64,000 nt of DNA from Lophius americanus (taxonomy: Eukaryota; Chordata; Actinopteri; Lophiiformes; Lophiidae), in assembly GCA_037951165.1 (NCBI GenBank), contig JBBDHG010000115.1:1197001-1261000 (forward strand). The letters are read 5' to 3'. A program made the position numbers and the translations under genes. A model generated the notes under the pieces. That model was given only the letters and a program-made list of their open reading frames with translations, did no database searches and was not told the origin of the DNA. Positions within the stretch are counted from its first letter, which is position 1; each line of letters starts with the position of its first letter. Positions 12,501 to 59,716 of the stretch are shown here, one piece after another.

Positions 12501-13544
12501 TTCCTCATCAGTCATCAGCCACCATCAGTGTCTGGATTCCAATGGGGACTGATAGACTGATATTTCCGCTGCCTTTTTGATGATGGCTTTTTTTAGCTAT
12601 CTCCCAAAAGAGTCAAAGCACCGTAGGTTTTGTCACAGACTAATTATCACCTATCATCTGATGCATTAAACACCTTATTTACCTTTCCCTCCGCATTGGA
12701 ATAATTTCCCACAGCTTTTAGTTTAATTTGCATTCTGCTGAGCCTCTGGAAACGTCCAGCTAAAAAAAGGTTGAGTATTTAGAACTCATATTATAGTTAA
12801 TCAGATGTTTTATAGATCTCCTGAGTTTAGAATACCTTCAACCTTTGCCATATTCCAGTCCCTGATTTGGTTGGGTTTTGTTGTTTTTAACAAAAAATGA
12901 GTTATTGTAGTTTCTAATCGGTTTAATTTGATTAGATTAAGACTTGTTTCTTATCAAGTTTTCTCATTTTGCATTTTGTTGCATTTAAAAAACTTATTAA
13001 TATGAAGTCTTCAACTGAATTAACTATTAAGGAAGTCAACATTTTTCCTTATGTACGATTGTTGTTTGCCCAGAGCAATAAAGTTGATAAAACTCTTTTC
13101 CGCACTGCTACACATAAGACCTACTTAAAAAAAAAAAGTAGATAAATATGCAAACTTAATAAATAAATAAAGCTCTTGCTTGCCTTGTTTTCATAAAGTT
13201 TACACATACAGACAAACAACTTTTCACATTCATGTACAATTAGGAGTCACATCTTGCATGTATATGGACCAGATTGGGGGTGGATGTGGACCTAGAACCC
13301 TCATGCTATGAGGAAACATTGCTAACCTCCATACCTATGTGCTGCATTTCTATTTCTTTCTGAATATTTCATTTGATAGTTGTTGTTTGTTGGTTGGAAA
13401 GCAACTATTTTGATGGATTTTGAATGCTAGGAAATTGTGAATGTGTTAATTTAAAATTTTCAAACATTCTATAGATATCATACATTTAACCAATTTCTCA
13501 AAAAATTGTGTTTAATTGAAGTATCTAATAATAGCAAGCCAAGA
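9595..13544. repeat. Direct duplication, copy B
   Basis: A copy of 1-3950 in direct orientation with the same Tc1/mariner remnant (about 10725-11244). It fills most of the space between the entpd2 start and the 3' end of grin1. After 13544 the sequence differs from copy A. No gene is recognised. The four short open frames it shares with copy A merely repeat the duplicated DNA. Confidence 0.95.
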
Positions 13545-13584
13545 AATAATGAAATCACATGTTTGTTTGGACTTGTCATAATAA

Positions 13585-13595
13585 GTTTATTTTAT
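13585..13595 (-). terminator. Tandem polyadenylation signals of grin1
   Basis: On the minus strand two overlapping AATAAA hexamers occur at 13595-13590 and 13590-13585. They are the last such signals before duplication copy B begins at 13544. Confidence 0.55.
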
Positions 13596-13680
13596 TTACA
13601 ATTGTATAAACAAGATGAGTCAATGCAATATCTTTGATGGAAAAGGTAAGAAAAACAAGTGATTCGTCCTAAAAGGGTGT

Positions 13681-13790
13681 TTGTGTTGATGTGTTGGTGC
13701 ATATGTGTGTGTTTGCACTAAGTGAGTGCGTGTGTGTGTGGGTGTATGTGTATGTGTATGTGTGTGTCTGTGTGCATGGTCATGTATCAA
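13681..13790. repeat. TG-rich microsatellite
   Basis: Imperfect TG/GTAT runs, for example GTGCGTGTGTGTGTGGGTGT and TATGTGTATGTGTATG. They lie within the inferred grin1 3' UTR, so the transcript would carry CA/UA repeats. Confidence 0.85.
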
Positions 13791-14386
13791 CTTTTGTGTT
13801 TATAAAGATAGTTTAAAACATTCTCAGCTGCAGTGTCAATACAAGGGAAGAGCCATCTTCTCAAGCCTATTTACACTGAACCAAACTCTATTTACACGTC
13901 ATTAAACTTGAGTGGACACAGCTCAGCTAACAAGACTCAGCAACAGCAGCATCCAAGAAAAAAACCAAGTCAACGACAAGAACACGTAAGCATGCATAGG
14001 CCGGACTGAGAACAACATATTCTTTTTAAGCAGGTTATGTGTTTGCTTAGAAGTGACATTATGACTCATATAAATTCTTTGTTCCATTGTTTTTCCAGTA
14101 AAGTTAAATGAACAAAGATTTGTGAATTAAAACATCCAAAAGTGGAAAACTAAGTACCTCTGGCTGATGCTGTAGTTCTGTAGTTTGCTGTTGTTTAGAC
14201 ATTTTGGGACCTCAGCATAAAGTGCTATGCAGTGCTGGACACCAGAGAGGGTCTGAAGTCTTTTCAGCAAACAGCAGTGGGTTCTCATCCCCAGAAGATG
14301 GGAAACGGCCTGTTTTCGCATCTAACCAAGACCTGCACATAAGCTCGCAAGCTGAGCCACGCCTTCAATCTACTCGGGTTCCTTCG

Positions 14387-14427
14387 TGTAAAAGTTCTCT
14401 GGTGCTCTGCAGGGAGGAACTTTTACA
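14387..14427 (-). other. Possible stem-loop in grin1 3' UTR
   Basis: TGTAAAAGTTC (14387-14397) pairs perfectly with GAACTTTTACA (14417-14427) across a 19-nt loop. The outer pairs continue as G-U wobble in one orientation. A function is not shown. Confidence 0.4.
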
Positions 14428-15524
14428 TGAAAGAGCGAGTGCTGGTTGGGTGAAAAACCTGGCCCTTTGATGCAACCCCTTGCAGACTGGAAATGAGAAA
14501 GACTGCTGCAGCGGGAGAGAGGAAGAGAGACGGAGTCCCCAAGGGCAACATGGCTTCCAGATGAGTGTGTGAAACCTGCGTGGATGTAAAAACACCAGCC
14601 TCACTGAACTGCTGCATCAGGTAAATCTGTCACTTCATATATAAGTAAGTTCACCTGCTTAAATCTTATTTTACACACTAGTAGTAAAGGTTATCAGCAA
14701 ATAGTTCTGACTAGAAAAAGCATGCAATTGTTTGATTAGCAGAAAAATTAAAAGGGAAAAAAGATAAAATACAGAATGAAGTGTATCATTTCATAATTTC
14801 AGTAATCCTTTGCATCATTCAGACACATACAGCTCTTATTTATATACAAGCACACAGATGCTTCCATCTTAATGAGAGATTAGATTAGCTCCATCTTCAT
14901 CATTAGTGCCAGGATTAGAACTTCCCAATGAAACAAAGATGTAAAAATCTTAAAGGTATAGATAAAAACACAGCCAGAGCCTGTCCAAAATACTTGATTC
15001 CACTGAAGCTTACAGTACGTATTGTATTGCAGTATAAGTAATAAAAAAATAATAATATTCTGGTATATATGCCATAATAGGAAGTGATATGTCAAGTATA
15101 GTACTTGTACCAAAACCAGTTAATCCTTTTGCTTAACTGAACATTGTGATCAACTAAACTTTAATAGCTAAATTTGAAAGTAGTTCTCATTAAACATTAC
15201 GTAAACTCAGTGAGAAAAAAGGTGAAAAACAAGGTTGAATAAGTAACATACAGAAGGAAAATATTGTAAATGTATCAGTTCTTCTGTGCATGCTTAGGGA
15301 TCCTACAAATATCTAATGTCAGGTAATCCTGACTCTCAATAAAGGTGCATGTTCAGTCAATTCTTCAGTAAGCTGTTTTCTCCACAGCTCAAACGTTGAA
15401 AGAAAAAGCTTTGGATTAGACGGCAAAGAGAACAAGGACACAGGCGCTCCCTTCCTCTTCCCTCCACTCCCTCCTTGTCTCGTTTCCTCTCTCCTCTGGA
15501 TGCGAGCGTCAGATTCTCCCTCTC

Positions 15525-51021
<35,497 letters not shown>

Positions 51022-51580
51022 CGTGTGAACCACCAAACCGATCTGTACAGCCCGGTCACTTTTCTCTCCAGTGGCGGGTCGGCCAGACCAGCTTCTTGAC
51101 AGCAGCGCGGCTCAGCCAGTGATTTCGGGCGGGATCCAGGTGGGCGGTGGAATCGAAGAGGGGGAGGCCGAGAAGGGGGAAGGCAGAAAAAATGGATGAA
51201 TTTATGTGCAATGCAGAGGAATGTGCATGGTCCTTGTTTTATGCTCTCAGCCAGATACTTCCCAACCGCATCGTCGAGATTGTTCTGCTCTCTTTGGCAG
51301 ATTCTCCCTCACGAAGACCCAAACTCTAGGCTACTTCTTGCGGATGTCTGTCGCTCCTTCCCTGCCCTGAACCGTGCGCCCTGTGCGGACCGATCCCACC
51401 GTTTTAAGCCGCTGGCTGCTCTCTCCGGTCTCTCCTGTGGTAGCGGCTGCTGTCCTTGGTGCTGACAGCTGTGCTCGCGCGCCGCGGTGCCACTGCGCGC
51501 TCCCGTTGTATCGGCTCTCTCTCCCTGGGTTTTGCGCGTTGGTGTGCTGCTACTTCTGCTTCTGCTGCTGATGATGATGA
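51022..51580 (-). promoter_or_regulatory. grin1: grin1 5' UTR and proximal promoter (CpG-rich)
   Basis: Sequence upstream of the start codon, locally rich in CpG (for example GCTCGCGCGCCGCGG at 51473-51487). It contains an RE1-type element at 51446-51466. No clear TATA box is seen, in keeping with the TATA-less GRIN1 promoters of mammals. The transcription start cannot be fixed from sequence alone. Confidence 0.6.
51446..51466 (-). promoter_or_regulatory. RE1/NRSE (REST/NRSF binding site)
   Basis: The minus strand reads GTCAGCACCAAGGACAGCAGC, then C. Both half-sites, CAGCACC and GGACAGC, are perfect with the canonical 2-nt spacing. Overall 17 of 21 positions match the consensus I recall. It lies about 430 bp upstream of the grin1 start codon. 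Mammalian GRIN1 promoters have a functional RE1, so this probably represses grin1 outside neurons. Confidence 0.8.
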
Positions 51581-52929
51581 TGCTGGAGAAGAAGCTGGTC
51601 ATATGAAAAATAAATGACTTGCGAAAAAAAACAACCATGTTCGTCTTAATTAGACGTGAAAGGTGGAACGAGGGACTGCAGCACAGGCTGTGGTAGGTCT
51701 CCTACCATGCAGGGCATGGATAGTGTGTAATAGTCATTCATTCAGAAGAGTGGCCTTTGTCAATATGTGTGAAATGTAATGCGAACTGAATCACCGCGAA
51801 AGGTCTCCCTAGAATACACTGGAATATTAAAGAGTTTGTTGAATTTACTAAATGTAATTATGTCAACTGGTCCCAGAAAATAATTTGCCCACGATCCAGA
51901 TTTATTTGCGAATTAAGTGCAGCTCAATCTATTAATTTTGTGCCGATTCAGATTATATTGTTAAGTGGGTCTGGTTGGCATAATGAAAAGTAATATATTC
52001 ACTACACCATTCTGACATTGAGTGTAGACTCAGCGCATCAGATGGAGGGAGGAGGAGTGTTGGTTCCAATTCGGCGGGTCTCGGCCTTTCTTCTGAATAT
52101 GCTGCGCCGAACTACACGGAACCTCCCACTACGTTGACAGCACCACCTTATACTGCTCATCAGTCAGGCTTGGCTGTCCGAATGATCCATCGTGCCAGTT
52201 TACTCTTTGACGTGCACGGCTGTCCTTGTGTGCAGAATCACCGGTGATTGTGCGGACATGGAGTCACACCAGATCAAATGTGACGTGAATGTTGTTTAAT
52301 CTCCGACCCTACGCATCCTTGCAGCTCGAAACATGAGCAGGATCAAACCCAGGGTTACCTTGGAAACAAGAAACTCACACGCACACGCTCCAGGCGCGCG
52401 CTCTAAGAAATGTTCCCTGTCAATGCAGGAGTGAGTATATTCATCACAGCAGGGGATGACGGAATAAAACGTTTGAACAAAAGGGACCCACGCACCAAAA
52501 TAAAACAAAGATAAGAAGACGTTTATTCAGAGACTCATTGTGTGAAAACGGTGTTTGTCTTTTTTTTTTAATTATTAACAGTCAGTCATTTAAATAGTTT
52601 AGCCCAAGGGAATTTGTGTTGTGCGTTTATTCTAACAATTACTGCGACTTAAGAAGGTGTATTGTTAAATAAAGCTAGAGTCAAAATCACCCGACAATGT
52701 TGTGAATTATAGATCAAACCAAAGTGGTCTGTCTCAGAGTCTCAGTGAGCTGATGAATTAATCACAAGTCTTCAGCTGCTGGCTATCTATCCTTCAAAAA
52801 TCAGCTGATTTTTATTTTAATAACTTAATAACATCATCTATTATATGTTTATTGCTCTTACTCTGTAAAACAAAGTGTGTAATATATTGTATTATGGCAA
52901 CTGCGGTTGCCAAAACGTTTTCATGAAAC
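51581..52929. other. Upstream intergenic sequence, nothing recognised
   Basis: AT-rich DNA beyond the grin1 promoter. Open frames here are short and have no recognisable domain. Confidence 0.6.
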
Positions 52930-54165
52930 ATACAGAGCATTCAGAAAGACTTCAAGCCCCTTCAACAGTTATACATTTTAGGATATTACAGTCTGATGCT
53001 AATATTGTTTAACTTCCTTTTCTGCTGATCGGTTTTGACTCCAAACCACATAATAACAAATGAAAACAGAATTTCATAAATGTTTGCAAAACTATTATGA
53101 AAATCTGACAAATTATACTGACTTAAGTATTGTGAGTTTTACTTGGAGACTTGAAATTTAGCTCGGGGGTTTGGGGTTCCTCCTATCTTTCTTAATCATC
53201 TTTGAGTTGTTTCTAAACCTTGACTGGAGTTGAAGGAACTTCCTGCCGAGCTCAGAGACCATGCACATCTATTGAAGGCTACAAAAAAAATCTGCTGCAT
53301 TGAAGTTTCCTCAGAGGGGAGAAGTTTGGGACAACCAGGATTCTTCCTGGAGCTGAACGCCCACGCTGAGTCATCATGGGAGAAGGGCATTGGTAAGGGA
53401 GGTGTCCAAGAACCTGATAGTAACTCTGGCTGAGCTCCAGAGATCCTGTGTGGAGAATCTTACAGAAAGCCAACTATCACTGCAGTGCTCCATCGACCTG
53501 AGTTTAATGGCAGATGGAAGCCTATCCTTATTGGCAGAAACCACGAACGGATCATCACCTGCCCAGCACCATCCCAAAGGTGAAGCATGTTGGGGGGAGC
53601 ATCAGGAAGTTGGGGTGTTTTTCAGCACCAGGTATGTGAGACTGGTGAGGGTTTAGGGACAGCAGAACAGAGCAAAGCACAGAGATTTCCTTAATAAATG
53701 CCTGGTCCAGAGAACTCAGTACCACAAACTGGGCTGGAGGTTCACCTTCCAAAAGGACAATGACCCCCAGCACAGGCATAAGCTGAGGAATGTCTCGGTG
53801 GAGGTCCTTCAGTGGCCCAGTTACAACCCTGACTTGAATCCAATTGAACATCTCTGCAGACCTGAAACTGGCCGTCTACCTATTGTTCCCATCCAACCTG
53901 ACCGAGCCCGAGATGTTCTAGAGAGAAGAACGGCAGAACATCAACATAATCAGGTGTGCAGCGCTCCTCACTTCATCCCAGAGAAGACTGGAGGCTGTGA
54001 TCGCTGCCTAAGGAGCTTCATCTAAGTCCTGATAAAAAACGTCTGAACACTTAAGTCAATGTGACGATACAGTTTTTCCTTTTTAACGGATTTTTCAAAT
54101 GATTAAAGTGTAAAGCTAAAACATAAAAGAATGTGAAAAACGTGAAGGGAATAGTTTCTGAATTA
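52930..54165 (+). mobile_element. Decayed Tc1-like DNA transposon
   Basis: Start CAGAGCATTCAGAAAGACTT and end AATGTGAAAAACGTGAAGGG are diverged inverted termini. Between them, in shifting frames, are remnants of a Tc1-type transposase: LPAELRDHAHLLKATKK, TLAELQRSCVENLTESQLSL, a reduced central part, and EVLQWPSYNPDLNPIEHL, which is the classic region around the second catalytic Asp. It ends with CDRCLRSFI. At least three frame breaks and an internal deletion make it inactive. Confidence 0.9.
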
Positions 54166-54395
54166 ACCAACCAGGGGATTTAATATAATTAGCAGTAGAT
54201 TTTTGTATGTTTAGACATATTTCACTTTATTAATTATTGAACTAATATATAAAACATTTTAATAATCTGTACAAATTAAGTTGTGTTTTTGCTGAATGCT
54301 AAAAATATTTTATTTGTGAATTTAAATTGACATCTGTGTTCTTACATCTGTGTGAGGAATTGTCTTTTGTCTGAATAATATCCTTATGGCAATTT

Positions 54396-54413
54396 TATAT
54401 ATAATATATATAT

Positions 54414-54492
<79 letters not shown>
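54396..54492. repeat. (TA)n microsatellite
   Basis: Nearly perfect TA dinucleotide repeat of about 95 bp. The open frame over it (IYIYIY) is not a gene. Confidence 0.95.
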
Positions 54493-54498
<6 letters not shown>

Positions 54499-56390
54499 AT
54501 ATAGTTGTGCACTGCTTCTTTGTGATCATTTTCTCATGCGCAGTTTTTATTCTAATCTGTGCAAACACATTAAACATTTCATCAGCTTCAGATTAACAAT
54601 ATCATTATCAGTTTTCATGCAATATAACCTTTTTATAATGAGGTGTTTCATAGAGTTCCTGAGTATCACCCATTTTTGAAAGAACAGACAGGACGCCAAA
54701 GAAGTGAAGGGGAAAGAACTCCGGTACGTTTGTATACTTACCATAATTACTTTGCATAAACAGAGCAGCACTCTGAACTCTTTCCCACACATATAAACCT
54801 TTATTTCCATTTTTAAATTAATTTTGACTACATAAAGGCCCAGTATATCATCTTTCAGTTGTATCCATTGCTGTGTTAATCTTTGCATACGTGTCATCAT
54901 GGGATTATTTAGCCAAAGCAAATAGGCAAAAACTTTTTCCATCACTTTAACTCAGACTTTGTAATAAGGAGTTTTTAAGAAGTTTTCACCGGACAGAAAG
55001 AACAAGAAAAAACATTACATGCACCTTTATAATCTAATCACTATAGCAACAGTTCAAAAAAGAGTAAAAGATAGAACTGTAAGAAGAGGAAGAACAAAAC
55101 TCTCCTGAAACCGACATAGCAATGTCATAGTGTCTACAAAAATAAAAATATTTTTTTTAATTTAAGTATTTTATTTATAGAATGCAAAATAAGAGTATTT
55201 TGGGTTTTGGTTTTTTTTTGCATCCAAAGCCTGGCTAACAATAAAGGACATGTCTCATTCACCACAAACTGATAGTCACTGAGAGGTGAAGGCTGCAGGC
55301 CAACTGACTCATTACCCTCCGAGCCCCATTGCAACTGCCACAGGCTATATATGCTTTTGCCGCTTATTGGATGGACCTGACACTTATTAAACGAGCTTAT
55401 GAAGCCCTGCTCTTCCTCTCCATCTGTGCACTCACCCACCACTCACACCTCAATAGGGCTGGAGCAATCTGCTCTGCAGCCATTATATAATGAGGGAGCT
55501 TGTTTGTTGCTGAAGCAACACGAATACTGAAGACTCTTAAACTCAGTTTGTCCAGCACACCAAGACCAATGCAGGCTTTTAGATACAGACAGACACACAG
55601 ACAGACCCACTCTCCCACTATGAAGTAAAATACACTCACCTCACTCATTTCTTTACTACCAATCAGTTAGTTCTAAATAAAATAAAGCATAACAACAGTT
55701 GTTCTTCCATGACTTGTTTTTTTCTTTTTCTCCTGTCTCTTGCACCTAACATTTCTCGTTGTCTTGGCTTCATTCTGGTCTATCTGACAGTGGAGCGCTG
55801 TGGCTGGCCATCATGGGGGGGAATATTGTGAACACGTGGCGCTCGAGCTTTCGAAAGCTACAGCAGTGCATGTTGAGTTAATGTGCACTGGCTGTATGCC
55901 GTTTTAGGCCCTTATGGTGTAAACTCCTCTCACAGATGTTAGAGGATGTCAGCTGACATGACGTTATCTTCATCCTTAAGTGCTCATCTCTTGCATTTGT
56001 CATCTGTGGAACCGTAGAGAGGAATGAGAGGTTAGCTAGCTTAACATGGTAATTAAACGCCAACAGCGCCAAACCCTCTCTGCTATAATGAAGATAGCAT
56101 CAGTTTTAAAGGTGCAACAGGGTGTGAATATGTATTATATATACTACAGCCAGTGAGGAAACCGATCCTGAACCCACGGAAATGTTTTAATCTGGTTTAT
56201 TTTTACAGAGATTAATTTGTTATTAAACCCAAATCAATTTCAGTTGATTCTAAAATTCACAGCATTTAATTAAAACAAGTCAATTTCACTCAATTAAAAG
56301 TAAATAATAAATATATTTATATTTAATTTCACCATACTGTCCTGTCTGCGCAGAAAATTTGTTCTAATTATTCCACAATATTTAGTTAGA
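54493..56390. other. Intergenic sequence, nothing recognised
   Basis: AT-rich with scattered short open frames on both strands. The longest (54547-54945, minus, 132 codons) has no recognisable domain and ends within the flank of the TA repeat. Confidence 0.55.
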
Positions 56391-56530
56391 AGCTTTGCAG
56401 CTCGCATTCAGGAGGATCTCGGTTCGAATCAGAACTTTGGGCCTTTCTCCGCATGTCCTCTAGGTTACAGCGGTTTCCCCCTTGGTGCTCTGCTTTCCTC
56501 CCTCAGAACACAAACGTGCATTATTGGTGA
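56391..56530 (+). mobile_element. SINE-like, tRNA-derived repeat fragment
   Basis: GAAGCTTTGCAGCTCGCATT, GATCTCGGTTCGAATCAGAA (with a box-B-like GGTTCGAATC), GGCCTTTCTCCGCATGTCCT and GCTCTGCTTTCCTCCCTCAG follow the order of a tRNA-related repeat very common in fish. The copy is diverged and 5'-truncated. It is not a functional tRNA gene. Confidence 0.6.
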
Positions 56531-57427
56531 TTTTTTATTCAGCTAATATGAAATATATAGCTTAAAATGGGATTTTTAAAAAGCCTTTTGTAGTGTATAA
56601 TCTGTAACAGCTGCAACATTTCAATATATAAACTGTTATTGAAGATGTTTTAATGTTTCTTGTATTTAATTTGTTTGAGAACCTTTAAAATACTAAGAAA
56701 ACGCCTTTTAAAAAAACACATTAATTTTGCATATCCTGAAACCTGCAGACATCTTCAGAATGAAACAATGGTGGCTCCTGTGTGACACATGGATCGGGAG
56801 CGAAGGAGATGAGAATAAATGCAATGATTGTCACATTTGAACTCCTACATGCTTTGGCACTTAGCAATGACAGCAGCTTGTTTGTCTGAAAACCGAGTGC
56901 TTTCAGCTCCTCGTGCTGCTCTTTGCAGATGATCCACTCTTTCTGCACAGCACAAATCGCTCTAACCTCAAACACGTCCAGGCTGAATGGTGCGATATGT
57001 GAGGGTCAAATAAATAGATCCACAGAGTTTTTCAGGCTTCTGTCAACATTGTGTGATTGAAACAAGAGCAGAGCAGGTCACGCTCTGCCTGTTCTTTGGC
57101 ATAAACATGGCTGATAAAGTCCTGGAAATGGATTGCTTCAGTGAGTCATCTGCAGATGGATGCCTGCCTATCTGATGTGTTTCTCATGTAGTGTGAAGTC
57201 CTAACATAAATTATACATTTGTAAACCCCCTCGGGGCTTGCTTGCTTACTTGTGCCGGCGCTCTGAAGTATTAATGCTGCAGAGAACACAAAGACTCTTC
57301 CAGATCTTGGACTCTAGGCCGGTGAGAGAGCTGCATGCCAGATCAATATAGATCGATCATTAGTTTTACGTAGGAGAGGCTAGTCCGCTCCAAATCTGTG
57401 TTTCAGTAGACGAGAGCACTGAGTCAG

Positions 57428-57470
57428 GTGAAAGGTTGAAAGGTTGAAAGGTTGAAGGGTGAAAGGTTTG
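57428..57470. repeat. Short GAAAGGTT minisatellite
   Basis: Four to five imperfect copies of GAAAGGTT. Confidence 0.8.
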
Positions 57471-57562
57471 GTGACAGGTAAACAGATGGAAATGTTGCCG
57501 CACAGACTGATCTCGTTTTTAAAAGTGAGAGCTCAAATATTTGGTTTAGATGTCAAATTTGT

Positions 57563-57603
<41 letters not shown>
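57563..57603. repeat. (TA)n microsatellite
   Basis: About 20 TA units, followed by a T-rich stretch. Confidence 0.95.
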
Positions 57604-57605
<2 letters not shown>

Positions 57606-58083
57606 TTTTTTTTTTTTATATAATAATAATAATATGTACGTTTACCTTCTGAATTATTGCATTATGTCCATGTTGTAACACTCGGTGTCATTTTGTCTGT
57701 ATCTGTCTCTATCTGTACCCATGCTGAGTTCTGTCCAATGCTGAGAGCTCCTAGGATGGACCTGACCGACGGTTTTGTGGTCCGATGTATCAATTACATT
57801 TATAACATCATGTGGATGTCGGGACGCTCATGTGTTTCTTACCCGAGGAGGAGATGCCAGCATGATGAACTATGTAAGGAGTCAATCAAATAATTATTCT
57901 GCTTACACTAAACTGAGACATTCTCGATGGTATTACTTAATTTTTTTATTTATGAACTGATTTTACTGTATTTTTTTCCTTCTATTTTTAGGAAAGCTCT
58001 TTAAAATGCCTTGTTGACGTAATGCAAAAATAAACTCACACACGTTCATTATATTAGGTTCAATTTGTCACTGCTAATTACCC

Positions 58084-58606
58084 AGCCACTTCCATCCAGC
58101 CATCCATTCATCCAGCATCCATCTATCCATCCATCCAGCCATCCATTCATCCAGCATCCATCTATCCATCCATCCAGCCATCCATTCATCCAGCATCCAT
58201 CTATCCATCCATCCAGCCATCCATTCATCCAGCATCCATCTATCCATCCATCCAGCCATCCATTCATCCAGCATCCATCTATCCATCCATCCAGCGATCC
58301 ATCCATCCATCCAGCCAGCCAGCCAGCCATCCATCCATCAATCCATCCATCCATCCATCCATCTTTACTTCATTTCATTCATCTTTACTTCAATCCATAC
58401 ATCCATCTATTCTTCCATCATCCATCCATCCATCTCTCTGTCTTTCCAACCACCCATCCATCCATACTTCCATCTTTCCATCTATCCATCCATTATTCCA
58501 CCCAACCATCCATCCATCTAGCTGTTATTCCATCCGTCCATCCTCCTATCCATCCATCCATTTATCCATCCATCCATCCATCCATCCATCCATCCATCCA
58601 TCTTTA
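58084..58606. repeat. CATC satellite with a 39-bp higher-order unit
   Basis: The array is built on CATC/ATCC tetranucleotides. Its left part holds five copies of a 39-bp unit starting at 58101, 58140, 58179, 58218 and 58257, each with CATCCATTCATCCAGCATCC followed by ATCTATCCATCCATCCAGC. The right part (58300-58606) is irregular CATC repeats. Because 39 is divisible by 3, both strands stay open (180 codons plus, 101 and 86 minus), but this is repeat DNA, not a gene. Confidence 0.95.
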
Positions 58607-59716
58607 AAAGTTGTGATTGTAAACATAATAATAGTTAATTTCCACATCAAGCAAACACAAAACAAAAGTCAGTATATTTGTTTGTGCCCATACTTGATGA
58701 TTAGGATTTCCTTGTTCATGGAATTCCAACATCGATTCTCCTGGCTTTTTATCAAACAGATGTTTTAATTATCTTCACAAGGTAGTTGGCCATTTTGTGC
58801 TCGGCAAGAGATCGAAAGCTTTTAGCTGCAAACCTGCTGCTACTACAAAGACTGGGCTGATGAAGTTGTTTGGGCAGGGGGATACATTTATTTCAGAAAT
58901 ACATTGAAGAGTTACCGTTCAAAGTAATTTGTTTTTTATATAATTGTAAACATATTGACATTTTCTGAATGGATGGCCTCAAAGTTGAATCGTTTAACCA
59001 CAGAGTGATAAAAAGGCTATCACATTGTCTAAACAACCAGAAATCAGTTCAACGATGAATATCTGTTTAATAGATGAGGTTACTTAGCATTAAACTCAAA
59101 CAAAGCAAAAATTAAGACAAAGGGAATATTTACTTCCATCTGTCATCACATAACTATGCATTCATCTTTTTGAATGAATCCGATGGATTTAAAGGATCCG
59201 GTTGTGGGGCCAAGTGCCCCTCTTGTGCTTTATGAAAGGAGATTGAGATGGGCCTTTGGTGCTAATAATATGCAGCCGTAACAGAGAATACTTTAGCAGT
59301 TCTGAAAAGTAGGTCAATGCAAGACCCAGAAAGATATGGAGAGTTTAACCTCCATTTAGGCACGGCACCAAACCTAACAGAGCTGTGGCACGTTTCAAAG
59401 AAAACAAAAATCAGTGTTGACAGACTGATGAGAGACTGGCACCTCTCAGATTTGAATATTTTAATGTTGTTCGATTATTTTCGTCAATACAGATACAATG
59501 ATGGAAACAAGTTCTTCATGTGCGAAACATTTTGTCTGATTTAATTCAAATCAACTTAACTCCAAATTGAACACTTTCCTGTTACAATATGTCAGGTCAA
59601 ATGAAAGATAGGGAATAAGAAACATACGATTATAAATACATATTTGATGTTGCAGAAATGTCAAATAAAGGCCCCACTGCTGTACGGCCAGCTTCCTGCT
59701 GAATGAATGGACAGCA
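58607..59716. other. Intergenic or 3' flank of the RING gene
   Basis: No gene recognised. The minus-strand 3' UTR of the RING-finger gene should lie in the upper part of this interval. A 75-codon plus-strand frame at 59317-59544 has no recognisable domain. Confidence 0.5.

Larger units (their letters stand above)
13545..15524 (-). other. grin1: grin1 3' untranslated region (inferred)
   Basis: Minus-strand sequence after the grin1 stop codon. Two overlapping AATAAA signals lie at 13590-13595 and 13585-13590, which predicts cleavage near 13555-13575 and a 3' UTR of about 1.95 kb. It holds a TG-rich tract (about 13681-13790) and an 11-bp stem-loop (14387-14427). A plus-strand open frame at 14204-14470 shows no domain and is judged a chance frame. 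Confidence 0.6.

Noticed and set aside
54547..54945. 132-codon minus-strand open frame
   Set aside because: No recognisable domain. It lies beside a TA microsatellite in transposon-rich DNA.
56391..56460. tRNA gene
   Set aside because: It has a box-B-like sequence but no complete cloverleaf or box A. It fits a degraded SINE-like repeat better.
58049..58607. Long open frames on both strands (180, 101 and 86 codons)
   Set aside because: They are translations of CATC tandem repeats whose period is a multiple of three.
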